A stretch of 50,877 bases of DNA, from assembly GCA_035506535.1 (NCBI GenBank), contig DATJPE010000011.1, positions 1-50,877 on the forward strand, given 5' to 3'. Below are positions 29,767-38,674 of this stretch, in pieces. Each line of letters opens with the position of its first letter. Position 1 is the first letter of the stretch. The stretch is from Actinomycetes bacterium. GTDB taxonomy: Bacteria > Actinomycetota > Actinomycetes > DATJPE01. The position numbers were made by a program, and so were the translations under genes. The notes under the pieces are model-generated. The model worked only from the letters and a program-made list of their open reading frames with translations, had not been told where the DNA came from and did no database searches.

Positions 29767-31053
29767 ATGAGCGCTGCCTCGGCGCGCGTCGACTCGCAGC
29801 GCTATGACGTGCTCCTGCTCGACGCGGCGAGCCGGCAGAGCCTCGCCACCGCTCGCAGCCTGGGCCGGGCCGGTCTGCGCATCGTCATGGGGGAGTGCTT
29901 CGCCGAGTGCGACCCGCGTCAGCCCGTACCGGGCTTTCGTTCGCGGTACTCCAGCCGCAACCTCGTGCTCCCGAGCTTCGCGAGCGATGCGGACGCGTTC
30001 GCCAACGCGGTCGTCGACTTCGCGGACCGGCACCCCACCGCCGTGGTCCTCCCGGCGAGCGACGGCGCGATCGCCGCGCTGGCGCCGGTGCGGGACGACC
30101 TGGCGGCGCTCGGAGCCCGACTCGCCCTGCCGTCGGACTCCGCGCTGGAGGTGGCGGCGCACAAGGGACGGACCCTCCAGGTCGCGCGCGATCTCGGGAT
30201 CAGCCACCCGAGGACCAGCCACATCCAGCAGCTGGACGATCTCCCCGACCTGCTGAGCGGGTTCGACTTCCCGCTCGTGCTGAAGCCGACCTCGTCCTGG
30301 GTGCGCAAGGCCGTCACGCGCCTGCAGGCCGTCGAGGTCATGAACGAGGCCGAGGCCGTCACCGTGGCGGACTCCTTCCTGGCCGCGGGGGCAGAGGTCC
30401 TCGCGCAGCAGCTGGTCCGTGGCCGGCGCGAGGGCGTCACCTTGTTCATGGTCGACGGGGAGGCCCGCGCGGCGTTCGCGCACCTGGAGCATCGCTGCAG
30501 CCCGGCCCTCGGCGGCGCGTCCGTGGTCCGCGAGAGCATCCCTTTGCCGGCGGACATCTACCGCCCGTCGGTGGAGCTGGTGTCCGCTCTCGGGCTGCAG
30601 GGACTTTGCGAGGTCGAGTACCGCAGAGACGGTGACGGCAGCCCGTTGCTCATGGAGATCAACGCGCGTCTCGCCGGGCCGGTGGAGACCGCTCTTCGTG
30701 CCGGTATCGACTTCCCGCTCATGCTCTGGCGATGGGCGGTGGACGCCCCGGTGGAGCGGGTCAGCGGCTACCGCACCGGCGTGCGGATGCGGTGGTTGCG
30801 CGGAGACATGCGCTGGCTGCGGGACAACTACCGGCGCCGCGGGCGGCCGGACAGCGTCACGGCGACCCAGGCCGTCGGGACATTCCTCGCGGAGTTCGTC
30901 CGGACCCGCCACTACGACGTCCTCGACTGGCGCGACCCCCACCCGTTCCTGGCCGAGCTGCGCATCACCGCGGCCTCGGCCCTCAGCCGTTCGCGGCGAT
31001 CGCCGTCTTCGGTCTCCGATCTCGCTCGGAAGGGAGCAGCACGTGTCATCTGA
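29767..31053 (+). CDS. ATP-grasp ligase of unknown substrate
   Basis: This 428-residue protein resembles carbamoyl-phosphate-synthase-like ATP-grasp enzymes. The N-terminal domain is YDVLLLDAASRQSLATARSLGRAGLRI. The nucleotide-binding Lys lies in FPLVLKPTSSWVRKAV, and the metal ligands are in LCEVEYRRDGDGSPLLMEINARLAGPVE. Such enzymes join a carboxylate to an amine through an acyl phosphate. I chose ATG 29767 where homology begins; the frame is open upstream to 29629. It overlaps the next flavoprotein gene by 11 bp, so the two probably act in one pathway. Product unknown. Confidence 0.82.
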   Translation: MSAASARVDSQRYDVLLLDAASRQSLATARSLGRAGLRIVMGECFAECDPRQPVPGFRSRYSSRNLVLPSFASDADAFANAVVDFADRHPTAVVLPASDGAIAALAPVRDDLAALGARLALPSDSALEVAAHKGRTLQVARDLGISHPRTSHIQQLDDLPDLLSGFDFPLVLKPTSSWVRKAVTRLQAVEVMNEAEAVTVADSFLAAGAEVLAQQLVRGRREGVTLFMVDGEARAAFAHLEHRCSPALGGASVVRESIPLPADIYRPSVELVSALGLQGLCEVEYRRDGDGSPLLMEINARLAGPVETALRAGIDFPLMLWRWAVDAPVERVSGYRTGVRMRWLRGDMRWLRDNYRRRGRPDSVTATQAVGTFLAEFVRTRHYDVLDWRDPHPFLAELRITAASALSRSRRSPSSVSDLARKGAARVI

Positions 31054-32263
31054 CCGCCCGCTCGTCATCGGGGCCGGGCCGTTCGGCCTGTCCGTCTCGG
31101 CGCACCTGCACGCGCTCGGCGTCGACCATCGCATCGTGGGCCGAACGCTGGACACGTGGCGGGCGCACATGCCGAGCGGCATGATGCTTCGCTCCGAACC
31201 CTACGGCTCCGACCTGGCCGCCCCCGTGCCCGGCTACGACGTCGGCGCCTATTCACGCCTGCACGGCCTGGACTACGTCGACCGTCTTGGGCCGCTGTCG
31301 ATCGAGCGATTCCTCGACTACGCGGACTGGTACGTCGAACGCTTCGTGCCTGACGTCGCCGACGTGACGGTCACCGGCGTGACGCCTGTCGACGGCGGCT
31401 TTCGCGTGAGTTTCGCGGAGGAGGCCGACCAGATGTTCGGCTCCGTCGTCGTCGCGACCGGCGTGCTGCCGTACAAGGTCGTCCCGGATCAGCTCGCGAG
31501 CCTGCCGGCCGAGCTGGTCTCGCACACCTCCGACCACCACGACCTCGCCACCTTCCGGGGCCGGTCGGTGGCCGTCGTGGGGGGCGGGCAGTCGGCCCTC
31601 GAGACGGCTGCGCTGCTGCACGAGGCGGGAGCCCAGGTGCACGTCATCGTCCGCGCCCCAGCGCTGAACTGGCTCGAGCCCAACCCTGAGCATCTCAGCG
31701 CGCTCGGTCGGGTCCGGCGCCCGGTGAACAAGCTGTGCGAAGGCTGGCACTGCGCCTTCTGGAACTCCCCGGCAGCCTTCCGCATGCTTCCTCGTGCGGT
31801 TCGGGTCACGAAGGCGCGAACCGTCCTCGGACCGGCCGGGGCGTGGTGGCTCCGCGCGCGGGTGGAGGGGCGGGTCGACGTGCTGACGGGCCATCGGGTC
31901 CTGCGGGCGACGGCGGCAGGAAGCGGCGTCCACCTCGACCTCGGCGGCGGGCAGCGCCAAGGGCTCGACGTGGACCACGTCATCGCGGGAACGGGCTTTC
32001 GCATCGATGTGGGCCGGCTGCCCTTCCTCTCGGTCGAGCGGCTGCGGACCCTGAACGGATACCCGGTGGTGAGCCGGGCCGGGGAGTCGAGCCTTCCGGG
32101 CCTGTACTTCGCCGGCGCGCCGGCGGCGGTGAGTCTCGGACCGTCGGTGCGCTTCATCGCGGGGACGCACACCAGCGCGCGACAGATCGCCCGCTCGGTC
32201 TCCCGGCGAGCTCCGGCGTCACCGGCTCGTCCCGCCGCGGGGATGCTCAGTCGGTCAGGATGA
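31043..32263 (+). CDS. FAD/NAD(P)-dependent monooxygenase-like flavoprotein
   Basis: This 406-residue protein has an FAD fold VIGAGPFGLSVSAHL, the segment SGMMLRSEPYGSDLA, a second Rossmann motif VVGGGQSALETAALL and VIAGTGFRIDVG near the end. The layout is that of class B flavin monooxygenases and amine N-hydroxylases (SidA/IucD relatives). Start GTG 31043 has GGAG eight bases upstream and lies inside the end of the ATP-grasp gene. The substrate is unknown; N- or C-hydroxylation of the ligase substrate or product is an inference. Confidence 0.82.
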   Translation: MSSDRPLVIGAGPFGLSVSAHLHALGVDHRIVGRTLDTWRAHMPSGMMLRSEPYGSDLAAPVPGYDVGAYSRLHGLDYVDRLGPLSIERFLDYADWYVERFVPDVADVTVTGVTPVDGGFRVSFAEEADQMFGSVVVATGVLPYKVVPDQLASLPAELVSHTSDHHDLATFRGRSVAVVGGGQSALETAALLHEAGAQVHVIVRAPALNWLEPNPEHLSALGRVRRPVNKLCEGWHCAFWNSPAAFRMLPRAVRVTKARTVLGPAGAWWLRARVEGRVDVLTGHRVLRATAAGSGVHLDLGGGQRQGLDVDHVIAGTGFRIDVGRLPFLSVERLRTLNGYPVVSRAGESSLPGLYFAGAPAAVSLGPSVRFIAGTHTSARQIARSVSRRAPASPARPAAGMLSRSG

Positions 32264-32471
32264 CGTAGAGGCCTGTGGCGATGGCGAGGACGACGAGGGC
32301 GAAGCACACGGCCGCGCCGGTCAGCCGGACCACACGGGTCACCGGTGGAGCGTCCTGGGCCGAGGAGACCCCGACCAGGCCGAGCGCGAAGAACACGACG
32401 ATGCCGACTCCGCAGACCAGGCCGCCCAGGAGGGCCTGACTCAGTGCGCTGACGTTCACCCACTCAGACAT
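32247..32471 (-). CDS. Small two-helix membrane protein downstream of Pit
   Basis: The 74-residue protein has two hydrophobic segments (ALLGGLVCGVGIVVFFALGLVGV and LTGAAVCFALVVLAIATGLYVIL). Start ATG 32471 overlaps the end of the Pit gene by 8 bp, so translation is probably coupled. The 3' end overlaps the convergent flavoprotein gene by 17 bp. No known domain; likely an accessory subunit of the transporter. Confidence 0.72.
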   Translation of the reverse strand: MSEWVNVSALSQALLGGLVCGVGIVVFFALGLVGVSSAQDAPPVTRVVRLTGAAVCFALVVLAIATGLYVILTD

Positions 32472-33621
32472 TGGCGTATGGCTCCCGGGCGTCGGGGAGC
32501 GGCCGGTCGGCGGTCTCGGGCGCGTTGACGTTCGAGGCGTTGACCGGTGCCTTGCGGGCCGCGCGGAAGATGAGTCCAGCCGCGAGGATCGACAGCGCGA
32601 AGACGACCAGGACGCCGGCGCTGCCCCCGATCGCGGTCGCGAGCCGCCAGGCGAGAGCCCCCACCAGAGCAGCGGACGGCAGCGTGATGACCCACGCCGT
32701 GACCACCCGTCCGGCGACGCCCCAGTGGACCCCCGCGACCCGGCGGCCGACCCCTGAGCCGACGACGCTCCCGGTGACGACCTGCGTGGTGGAGAGGGGG
32801 TAGCCGAAGTGGGTGGAGGCGAGGATCACGGCTGTCGCCGAGGTGGACGAGGCGAACCCCTGGGGAGTCTCGATGTGGGTCAGCCGGTGCCCGACGGTCC
32901 GGATGATGCGAAACCCTCCGGTGGCCGTACCGATCGCGATGGCGAGCGCACACGAGAGCACCACCCACTCGGGGATGCCGGCGTTCGGCGAGATGGTCCC
33001 GTTCGCGATGAGCGCCAGGGTGATCACGCCCATCGTCTTCTGCGCGTCGTTGGTCCCGTGGGCCAGAGCGAGCAGCGACGCCGACCCGATCTGTCCGATC
33101 TTGAACCCGGCCTCGCGGACCTGGGTGCGCACGCCCCGGATGAGGACGTACACGGCCAGCGTCGCGATGCCCGCGATCCCGGCGGCAGCGACCGGCGCGA
33201 GGACGCCGGGCACGATCACCTTGGACACCAGGCCGTGCACCTGGATTGCGTTGACGCCACCGGCGATGAACGCGGCGCCTACGACACCGCCGATCAGCGC
33301 GTGGGAGGAGCTGGACGGGAAGCCGAGGTACCAGGTCACGAGGTTCCACATGATGGCGCCGACGAGACCGCAGAACACGACGGTCAGGGTGACCGAACCG
33401 GTGTTGACGATGCCCTTGGCGATCGTCGCCGCCACCGAGAGGGACAGCAGCGCACCGACGAAGTTGAGCGCGCCGGCCATCAAGACGGCGGCCCGTGGCC
33501 GCATCGCCCCCGTGGCGATCGATGTTGCGACGGCGTTCGCGGTGTCGTGGAAGCCGTTGGTGAAGTCGAATCCGAGCGCCATGAGGACGGTAAGGGCCAG
33601 CACGACGTCATCGGCGCTCAC
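32464..33621 (-). CDS. pitA: Low-affinity inorganic phosphate transporter, PiT family
   Basis: This 385-residue polytopic protein has about ten helices and the two PiT signature repeats: GFDFTNGFHDTANAVATSIATG near the N-terminus and ALAHGTNDAQKTMGV in the middle, plus GFPSSSSHAL and GYPLSTTQV. It imports metal-phosphate with protons. Start GTG 33621; GTG 33630 is also possible. The usual DUF47/PhoU-like partner gene is absent on both sides. Its promoter lies in the ~135-bp divergent gap. Confidence 0.92.
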   Translation of the reverse strand: MSADDVVLALTVLMALGFDFTNGFHDTANAVATSIATGAMRPRAAVLMAGALNFVGALLSLSVAATIAKGIVNTGSVTLTVVFCGLVGAIMWNLVTWYLGFPSSSSHALIGGVVGAAFIAGGVNAIQVHGLVSKVIVPGVLAPVAAAGIAGIATLAVYVLIRGVRTQVREAGFKIGQIGSASLLALAHGTNDAQKTMGVITLALIANGTISPNAGIPEWVVLSCALAIAIGTATGGFRIIRTVGHRLTHIETPQGFASSTSATAVILASTHFGYPLSTTQVVTGSVVGSGVGRRVAGVHWGVAGRVVTAWVITLPSAALVGALAWRLATAIGGSAGVLVVFALSILAAGLIFRAARKAPVNASNVNAPETADRPLPDAREPYANV

Positions 33622-33757
33622 AGTGATCACTATGGCATGCGCCTCCGTGGCCACGAGGGCCAGAAGTCCCGACTCGTTGGGTAGCCTCGAGGAGGAACCG
33701 GGACGATCGCCGGACCGCGAGTGGAGGACCCAGGGCGTGGAGGTCCAGGAGACGCAC

Positions 33758-34354
33758 GTGCAGACGACGCGCGTCCTCACCGTCCCTAACGCCTTGTCCC
33801 TCCTGCGCCTGCTCGCCATCCCGCTGTTCCTCTGGCTGGTCCTCGTCCCGGAGGCGGACGGGTGGGCGGCCCTCGTCCTCGTCCTCAGCGCGTTCACCGA
33901 CTACCTCGACGGCTACCTGGCCCGGCGCTGGCACCAGATCTCCCGGGTGGGGCAGCTGCTGGACCCCGTCGTCGACCGGCTCTGCACGGTCGCGACCTTG
34001 CTCGGGCTGGCGATCCGCGACATTGTGCCCTGGTGGTTCGTGGCTCTCCTGGTCTTGCGTGACGTCATGCTGGTCGCCACCGGCCCGACGTTGCGCCGCC
34101 TCGGCCTGACCGCCCTGCCGGTCCACTTCCTGGGCAAGGCGGCGACCTTCAACCTGCTGATCTCGTTCCCGCTCCTGCTGCTGGGCGCCGGGTCAGGGAC
34201 GGCGGCGGCGATCGCCTCGACGTTCGGGTGGGCCTTCGCTATCTGGGGTGCCGCGCTGTACTGGTGGTCGGGCCTGCTCTACGTCGAGCAGGTGCGCCGG
34301 CTCGCCGGCGGACCCGCCCGCGTGGTCGGGGCCCCGACGGGAGGTGTCGCGTGA
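33758..34354 (+). CDS. CDP-alcohol phosphatidyltransferase
   Basis: A ~198-residue membrane enzyme has the full active-site pattern DX2DGX2ARX8GX3DX3D in [20 protein letters not shown] and the following LDPVVDR. It could be a phosphatidylglycerophosphate, phosphatidylinositol-phosphate or cardiolipin synthase; I cannot tell which. GTG 33758 has AGGAG six bases upstream; GTG 33737 is the alternative. It overlaps the next gene by 4 bp. Confidence 0.88.
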   Translation: MQTTRVLTVPNALSLLRLLAIPLFLWLVLVPEADGWAALVLVLSAFTDYLDGYLARRWHQISRVGQLLDPVVDRLCTVATLLGLAIRDIVPWWFVALLVLRDVMLVATGPTLRRLGLTALPVHFLGKAATFNLLISFPLLLLGAGSGTAAAIASTFGWAFAIWGAALYWWSGLLYVEQVRRLAGGPARVVGAPTGGVA

Positions 34355-36849
34355 AGGCCGTCGTGATGGCCGGCGGCGAGGGGACCAGGCTGCGCCCGAT
34401 GACGGCGACGCTGCCCAAGCCGCTGCTGCCCGTGGTGCACAAACCGATCATGGAGCACGTCCTGGACCTGCTGAAGCGGCACGGGATGACCGACACCGTC
34501 GTCACCGTGCAGTTCCTCGCCTCGATCCTGCGCAACTACTTCGGGGACGGCGAGGAGCTCGGCATGCGGCTGACCTACTCCTCGGAGGAGACGCCGCTCG
34601 GGACGGCGGGCAGCGTCAAGCGGGCCGAGGCCGAGCTGCGTGACGGCAGCTTCCTCGTGATAAGCGGGGACGCGCTCACCGACATCGACCTGTCCGCCCT
34701 CGTGGACTTCCACCGCACCAAGGGTGCGATGGTCACGGTGTGTCTGACCCGCGTGGCCGACCCGGTGGAGTTCGGGATCACCATCACCGACGACGAGCAC
34801 CGGGTGCAGCGCTTCCTCGAGAAGCCGTCATGGGGGCAGGTGTTCAGCGACACCGTCAACACCGGTATCTACGTCATGGAGCCTGAGGTCTTCGACCACG
34901 TCCCGGAGGGTCAGGTGGTCGACTGGTCGGGCGACGTCTTCCCGAAGCTGCTGGCCGACGGGCTGCCGGTGCTCGGTCACGTCAGCGACGGGTACTGGGA
35001 GGACGTGGGGACTCTCGAGTCCTACCTGCGCGCCCAGGTCGACGTCCTCCTCGGCAAGGTCAAGGTCGTCATGCCCGGTTTCGAGGTCTCGCCCGGGGTG
35101 TGGGTGGGTGAGGGCTCGGACGTCGACCCGGACGCGACGGTCAAGGGGCCGGTGTACATCGGCGACTACTCCAAGGTCGAGGCGGGCGCCGAGCTGCGCG
35201 AGTTCACCGTCCTGGGTAGCAACGTCGTCGTGCGCGAGGGTGCCTTCGTCCATCGCAGCGTCATCCACGACAACGTCTTCGTGGGACCGCACACCAACAT
35301 CCGCGGCTGCGTCGTCGGCAAGGGGACGGACCTGATGCGCGCCAGCCGGGTCGAGGAAGGCGCGGTCATCGGCGACGAGTGCGTCGTCGAGGAGGAGGCG
35401 ATCATCTCGCCCGGGGTGAAGGTCTACCCCTTCAAGACGATCGAGGCCGGCGCTGTCGTCCACGACAGCGTGATCTGGGAGAGCCGGGGCACCCGCTCCC
35501 TGTTCGGGCCACGCGGGATGTCGGGCATCGTCAACGTCGAGATCACTCCGGAGCTGGTCGTGCGGCTCGTCTCGGCGTACGCCTCGACCCTGCGCAAAGG
35601 CGCGGCGGTGACGGTGAGCCGGGACCACTCCCGCGCCGCGCGCGCCCTCAAGCGGGCCGCGATCGCGGCTTTCAACGCCTCCGCGATAGACGTCCGTGAC
35701 CTCGAGGTCGCCCCGCCACAGGTCACCAGGCTCACCGCGGTCCGCCAGGCCGGAGCCGGTGGCCTGATGATCCGGACCACGCCCGGCGTCCCCGACTCCG
35801 TCGACATCGTCTTCCTCGACGACACCGGCGCGGACCTCGCCCCCTCGGCTCAGCGCAAGGTCGAGCGCATCCTGCAGCGGGGGGAGTTCCGGCGCGCCTT
35901 CCCGGGCGAGATCGGGGACCTGTCCTTCCCGCCTCGTGCCGTGGAGTCCTACGTCCAGCACCTGACCGGGGCCGTCGACATCTCGGGTATCGGGGCCGGT
36001 GAGGTCAAGCTCGTCGTCGACTGCGCGGGTGGGGTTGCGTCGTTGATTCTTCCGACGCTGCTCAGCCGGGTGGGGGTCGACGTCCTCACCGTCAACGCCC
36101 GCCTCGACGACGCCAACCCGACCGAGAGCCCGGCCGAGCGCCGCGAGGCCCTAGCCCGTCTCGGGGGGCTGGTGGCCTCCTCCCGAGCCGCCTTCGGAGT
36201 CCGCTTCGACCCGGTCGGCGAGCGGCTGAGCATCGTCGACGACACCGGACACCCGATCGAGGACGAACGGGCGCTGCTGGTCTTCCTCGACCTCATCGCT
36301 GCCGAGCGGCGCGGCAAGAAGGTCGCGCTGCCTGTGAGCACGACGCGGGTGGCGGAGCAGGTGTGCCGCTTCCATGGCGTCGAGGTCGAGTGGGTGACCA
36401 CCGCCCCGGACTCCATCGTCCGCGCCGCGGCATCGCCCGACCTCGCCGGCGCGGGGGACGGACGAGGCGGGTACGTGGTCCCCGAGGCGAGCCCGGCCAT
36501 CGACGGCAACGCCGCGTTCCTTCGCCTGCTCGGCCTGGTCGCGCGCACCCGCCTGACCCTCTCCCAGATCGAGGCCCGGATCCCCACGGCGCACGTCCTT
36601 CGCGCCGACGTGGAGACCCCGTGGGCGGCGAAGGGCCAGGTGATGCGCTCTGTCATCGAGGCCGCCGGCGGGCGCGGTCTCGACACCACCGACGGGGTCC
36701 GGGTCGTGGAGGACGACGGCCGCTGGGCGCTCGTCCTGCCCGACCCGTCGCAGGCGATCACCCACCTGTGGGCCGAGGGCGGCACCGAGGACGAGGCGGC
36801 CGACCTGCTCCAGGAGTGGGCGAGCGTCGTCGCGCGGGCCGGCCGGTAG
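34351..36849 (+). CDS. Mannose-1-phosphate guanylyltransferase-like enzyme fused to a degenerate phosphomannomutase domain
   Basis: This 832-residue fusion protein starts at GTG 34351 after GGGAGG. Residues 1-235 are a sugar nucleotidyltransferase ([26 protein letters not shown]). Residues ~250-370 are left-handed beta-helix hexapeptide repeats. Residues ~380-832 follow the phosphohexomutase fold, but the four catalytic loops are changed: RTTPGVP replaces TASHNP near 475, DPVGER replaces DGDGDR at 620-625, PEASPAIDG sits at the sugar loop (711-719), and PDPSQA replaces RxSGTEP (797-802). The second half is therefore probably regulatory or structural. Homologues of this length are common in actinomycetes. 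Confidence 0.88.
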   Translation: MKAVVMAGGEGTRLRPMTATLPKPLLPVVHKPIMEHVLDLLKRHGMTDTVVTVQFLASILRNYFGDGEELGMRLTYSSEETPLGTAGSVKRAEAELRDGSFLVISGDALTDIDLSALVDFHRTKGAMVTVCLTRVADPVEFGITITDDEHRVQRFLEKPSWGQVFSDTVNTGIYVMEPEVFDHVPEGQVVDWSGDVFPKLLADGLPVLGHVSDGYWEDVGTLESYLRAQVDVLLGKVKVVMPGFEVSPGVWVGEGSDVDPDATVKGPVYIGDYSKVEAGAELREFTVLGSNVVVREGAFVHRSVIHDNVFVGPHTNIRGCVVGKGTDLMRASRVEEGAVIGDECVVEEEAIISPGVKVYPFKTIEAGAVVHDSVIWESRGTRSLFGPRGMSGIVNVEITPELVVRLVSAYASTLRKGAAVTVSRDHSRAARALKRAAIAAFNASAIDVRDLEVAPPQVTRLTAVRQAGAGGLMIRTTPGVPDSVDIVFLDDTGADLAPSAQRKVERILQRGEFRRAFPGEIGDLSFPPRAVESYVQHLTGAVDISGIGAGEVKLVVDCAGGVASLILPTLLSRVGVDVLTVNARLDDANPTESPAERREALARLGGLVASSRAAFGVRFDPVGERLSIVDDTGHPIEDERALLVFLDLIAAERRGKKVALPVSTTRVAEQVCRFHGVEVEWVTTAPDSIVRAAASPDLAGAGDGRGGYVVPEASPAIDGNAAFLRLLGLVARTRLTLSQIEARIPTAHVLRADVETPWAAKGQVMRSVIEAAGGRGLDTTDGVRVVEDDGRWALVLPDPSQAITHLWAEGGTEDEAADLLQEWASVVARAGR

Positions 36850-36852
36850 CAT
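36847..36852 (+). promoter_or_regulatory. -10 element TAGCAT for gcvH
   Basis: TAGCAT begins within the stop codon of the preceding gene and lies 47 bp before the gcvH start, giving a leader of about 40 nt. Confidence 0.4.
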
Positions 36853-36899
36853 CGGCGCCCGGCGAACGCTCGACCGACGACGACCTCTCGGAGCAGCCC

Positions 36900-37277
36900 G
36901 TGCACCCGGACGACCTCAAGTACACCGCCGAGCACGAGTGGGTGCGCCCCGAGGGCGCCCACGTCCGCGTCGGCATCACCGACTACGCCCAGGAGCAGCT
37001 CGGCGACGTCGTCTTCGTCTCCCTCCCGGGCGTCGGGGACCAGGTGAGCGCGGGGGAGTCCTGCGGGGAGGTCGAGTCCACCAAGAGCGTGAGCGACATC
37101 TACGCCCCGGTGAGCGGCGTCGTCACCGCCCGGAACGAGACGCTCTCGGACTCACCCGACCTGGTCAACTCCGACCCCTACGGCGGGGGCTGGCTCTTCG
37201 AGATCGAGCCTGCCGACCCCGCCGCCACGGACGCGCTGCTCGACGCGGCCGCCTATCGAGGCCAGATCGGGGAATGA
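36900..37277 (+). CDS. gcvH: Glycine cleavage system H protein
   Basis: The 125-residue lipoyl carrier has lipoylation Lys62 in [15 protein letters not shown] and the family frame [18 protein letters not shown]...[20 protein letters not shown]. It shuttles the aminomethyl group from GcvP to GcvT; gcvT is not in the window. Start GTG 36900 with GGAG upstream. It precedes garA-ftsR, a conserved actinobacterial order. Confidence 0.95.
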   Translation: MHPDDLKYTAEHEWVRPEGAHVRVGITDYAQEQLGDVVFVSLPGVGDQVSAGESCGEVESTKSVSDIYAPVSGVVTARNETLSDSPDLVNSDPYGGGWLFEIEPADPAATDALLDAAAYRGQIGE

Positions 37278-37308
37278 ACCCTCGACCCTCGATCTGAAGT
37301 CGAGGGTT
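37277..37308. promoter_or_regulatory. Dyad CTCGA-N7-TCGAG in a larger inverted repeat (garA promoter region)
   Basis: Immediately after the gcvH stop is a perfect 10-bp inverted repeat AACCCTCGAC/GTCGAGGGTT with a 12-nt spacer. Nested in it is CTCGA-N7-TCGAG at 37288-37304. The same nested dyad with the same 7-base spacer lies at 39148-39164 upstream of the second MerR gene. It could also end gcvH transcription. Confidence 0.6.
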
Positions 37309-37343
37309 GGCTCCTCCGTTCGGCCACCGCGATCGAGGCCCGG

Positions 37344-37373
37344 TTGACCTGCGACCCGGTGGCCGCCTAGGTT
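37344..37373 (+). promoter_or_regulatory. Promoter of garA-ftsR
   Basis: TTGACC (37344-37349), an 18-bp spacer and TAGGTT (37368-37373). The -35 begins 40 bp after the dyad ends. The slightly long spacer would suit activation by a MerR-family protein. Confidence 0.62.
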
Positions 37374-37457
37374 TCCTCGAGCCCGGATGGAGAGTTTCCG
37401 GGTGCCGTCGTGGGGATGGCGGGACGCGTCGATGGCGGGCGAGGAGGGACCGGGGCG

Positions 37458-37940
37458 ATGGCGTCGCAGCAACCTGGGTCGCCCGAGCAGGGGCCGCCGG
37501 AGCAGGAACCGCCGGAGCCGGAACCACGCGACCACACCTCCACCCTCAACCTGGGGGCGCTGGGACCCGACGCCGACGTGGAGGCGCGGCTCGAGGCCGA
37601 GGCGCCGGAGGAGGTCCAGGCGCTCGCACCCGGCACGGCCCTGCTCGTCGTGCAGCGGGGGCCCAACGCGGGGTCGCGCTACCTGCTGGACTCCGCTGTC
37701 ACGAGCGTCGGGCGCCACCCCGACTCCGACATCTTCCTCGACGACGTGACCGTCTCCCGCCGGCATGCCGAGTTCCGCCGGGACGCCTCGGGATTCCGGG
37801 TGGTCGACGTCGGCAGCCTGAACGGGACCTATGTCAACCGGCACCGCATCGACGACGTGGTACTCGCGGGCGGGGACGAGGTCCAGGTGGGCAAGTACCG
37901 CCTGCTCTTCCTCGCCGGCGTCGAGGCGGGCACATCGTGA
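37458..37940 (+). CDS. garA: FHA-domain regulator GarA
   Basis: The 160-residue protein has a Pro/Glu-rich N-terminus and an FHA domain (~70-155) with GRHPDSDIFLDDVTVSRRHAEFRR and VDVGSLNGTYVNR. GarA/OdhI switches the TCA cycle and glutamate metabolism when Ser/Thr kinases phosphorylate its N-terminal ETTS motif. Here the corresponding segment is RDHTSTLNLG, a variant. Start ATG 37458 has GAGGAGGG upstream. It overlaps ftsR by 4 bp. Confidence 0.92.
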   Translation: MASQQPGSPEQGPPEQEPPEPEPRDHTSTLNLGALGPDADVEARLEAEAPEEVQALAPGTALLVVQRGPNAGSRYLLDSAVTSVGRHPDSDIFLDDVTVSRRHAEFRRDASGFRVVDVGSLNGTYVNRHRIDDVVLAGGDEVQVGKYRLLFLAGVEAGTS

Positions 37941-38665
37941 GCGCCACCGTTCCCGCCCGGGCCTACATGAGCATCGGGGACGTGCTCGCCCGGCTACGCC
38001 CCGACTTCCCCGACGTGACGATCAGCAAGATCCGCTTCCTCGAGTCCGAGGGGCTGGTCGAGCCGCAGCGCACCGCGTCCGGCTATCGGAAGTTCACCCA
38101 CGAGGACCTGCAGCGGCTGCGGTACGTGCTCGCTGCCCAACGCGACCAGTACCTGCCGCTCAAGGTGATCCGTGAGCACCTGGACGCCATGGACCGCGGC
38201 CTGCAACCGCCCGACACCCCCGGCGCACGCCCCCGGGTGCCGGTGTCCCTCGTGGCCGAGGACGGCCTGCCCACCGCCGAAGCGTTCGCCAGGGACCCCT
38301 CCGAGCTGCGCCTGTCCCGGCAGGAGCTGCTCGTCGCCGCCGGTGCGAGCGAGCAGCAGCTGAGCGAGCTGGAGAGCTACGGCCTGGTGCACGCGAGGGG
38401 CAACCACTACGACGGGGACGCCCTCGCGGTGACGAAGGTCGTCGCGGAGATGGCCGTCTTCGGGCTCGAACCGCGTCACCTTCGCGCCTACCGCGCGGCG
38501 GCCGACCGCGAGGTCGGGCTCGTTGAGCAGGTCGTCGCGCCGCTTCGCCGGGGGCGCGGCGCCGACGCGGCCGGGCGTGCCGACGAGGTGCAGCGCGAGC
38601 TCGCCGCCCTGTCTGTGCGGCTGCACGCCGCACTCGTCAAGTCGGGTCTTGCCTCGCGGGCGTAG
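37937..38665 (+). CDS. ftsR: MerR-family regulator FtsR
   Basis: This 242-residue protein has an N-terminal MerR winged helix (MSIGDVLARLRPDFPDVTISKIRFLESEGLVEPQRTASGYRKF, ~11-55) followed by a dimerisation helix and a C-terminal domain with no metal-binding Cys. The mycobacterial orthologue is Rv1828; the Corynebacterium one activates ftsZ. Start GTG 37937 overlaps the garA stop by 4 bp. The dyad at 37288 is a candidate autoregulatory site. Confidence 0.92.
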   Translation: MSATVPARAYMSIGDVLARLRPDFPDVTISKIRFLESEGLVEPQRTASGYRKFTHEDLQRLRYVLAAQRDQYLPLKVIREHLDAMDRGLQPPDTPGARPRVPVSLVAEDGLPTAEAFARDPSELRLSRQELLVAAGASEQQLSELESYGLVHARGNHYDGDALAVTKVVAEMAVFGLEPRHLRAYRAAADREVGLVEQVVAPLRRGRGADAAGRADEVQRELAALSVRLHAALVKSGLASRA

Positions 38666-38668
38666 GCT
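38663..38668 (+). promoter_or_regulatory. Leaderless -10 element TAGGCT
   Basis: TAGGCT plus six bases leads to ATG 38675. The element overlaps the ftsR stop codon. Confidence 0.62.
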
Positions 38669-38674
38669 CGCGTC

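Noticed and set aside
32440-32470. GTTCACCC near the Pit gene as a PHO box
   Set aside because: It is a single copy, not the direct repeat required, and lies at the 3' end of the gene, not upstream.
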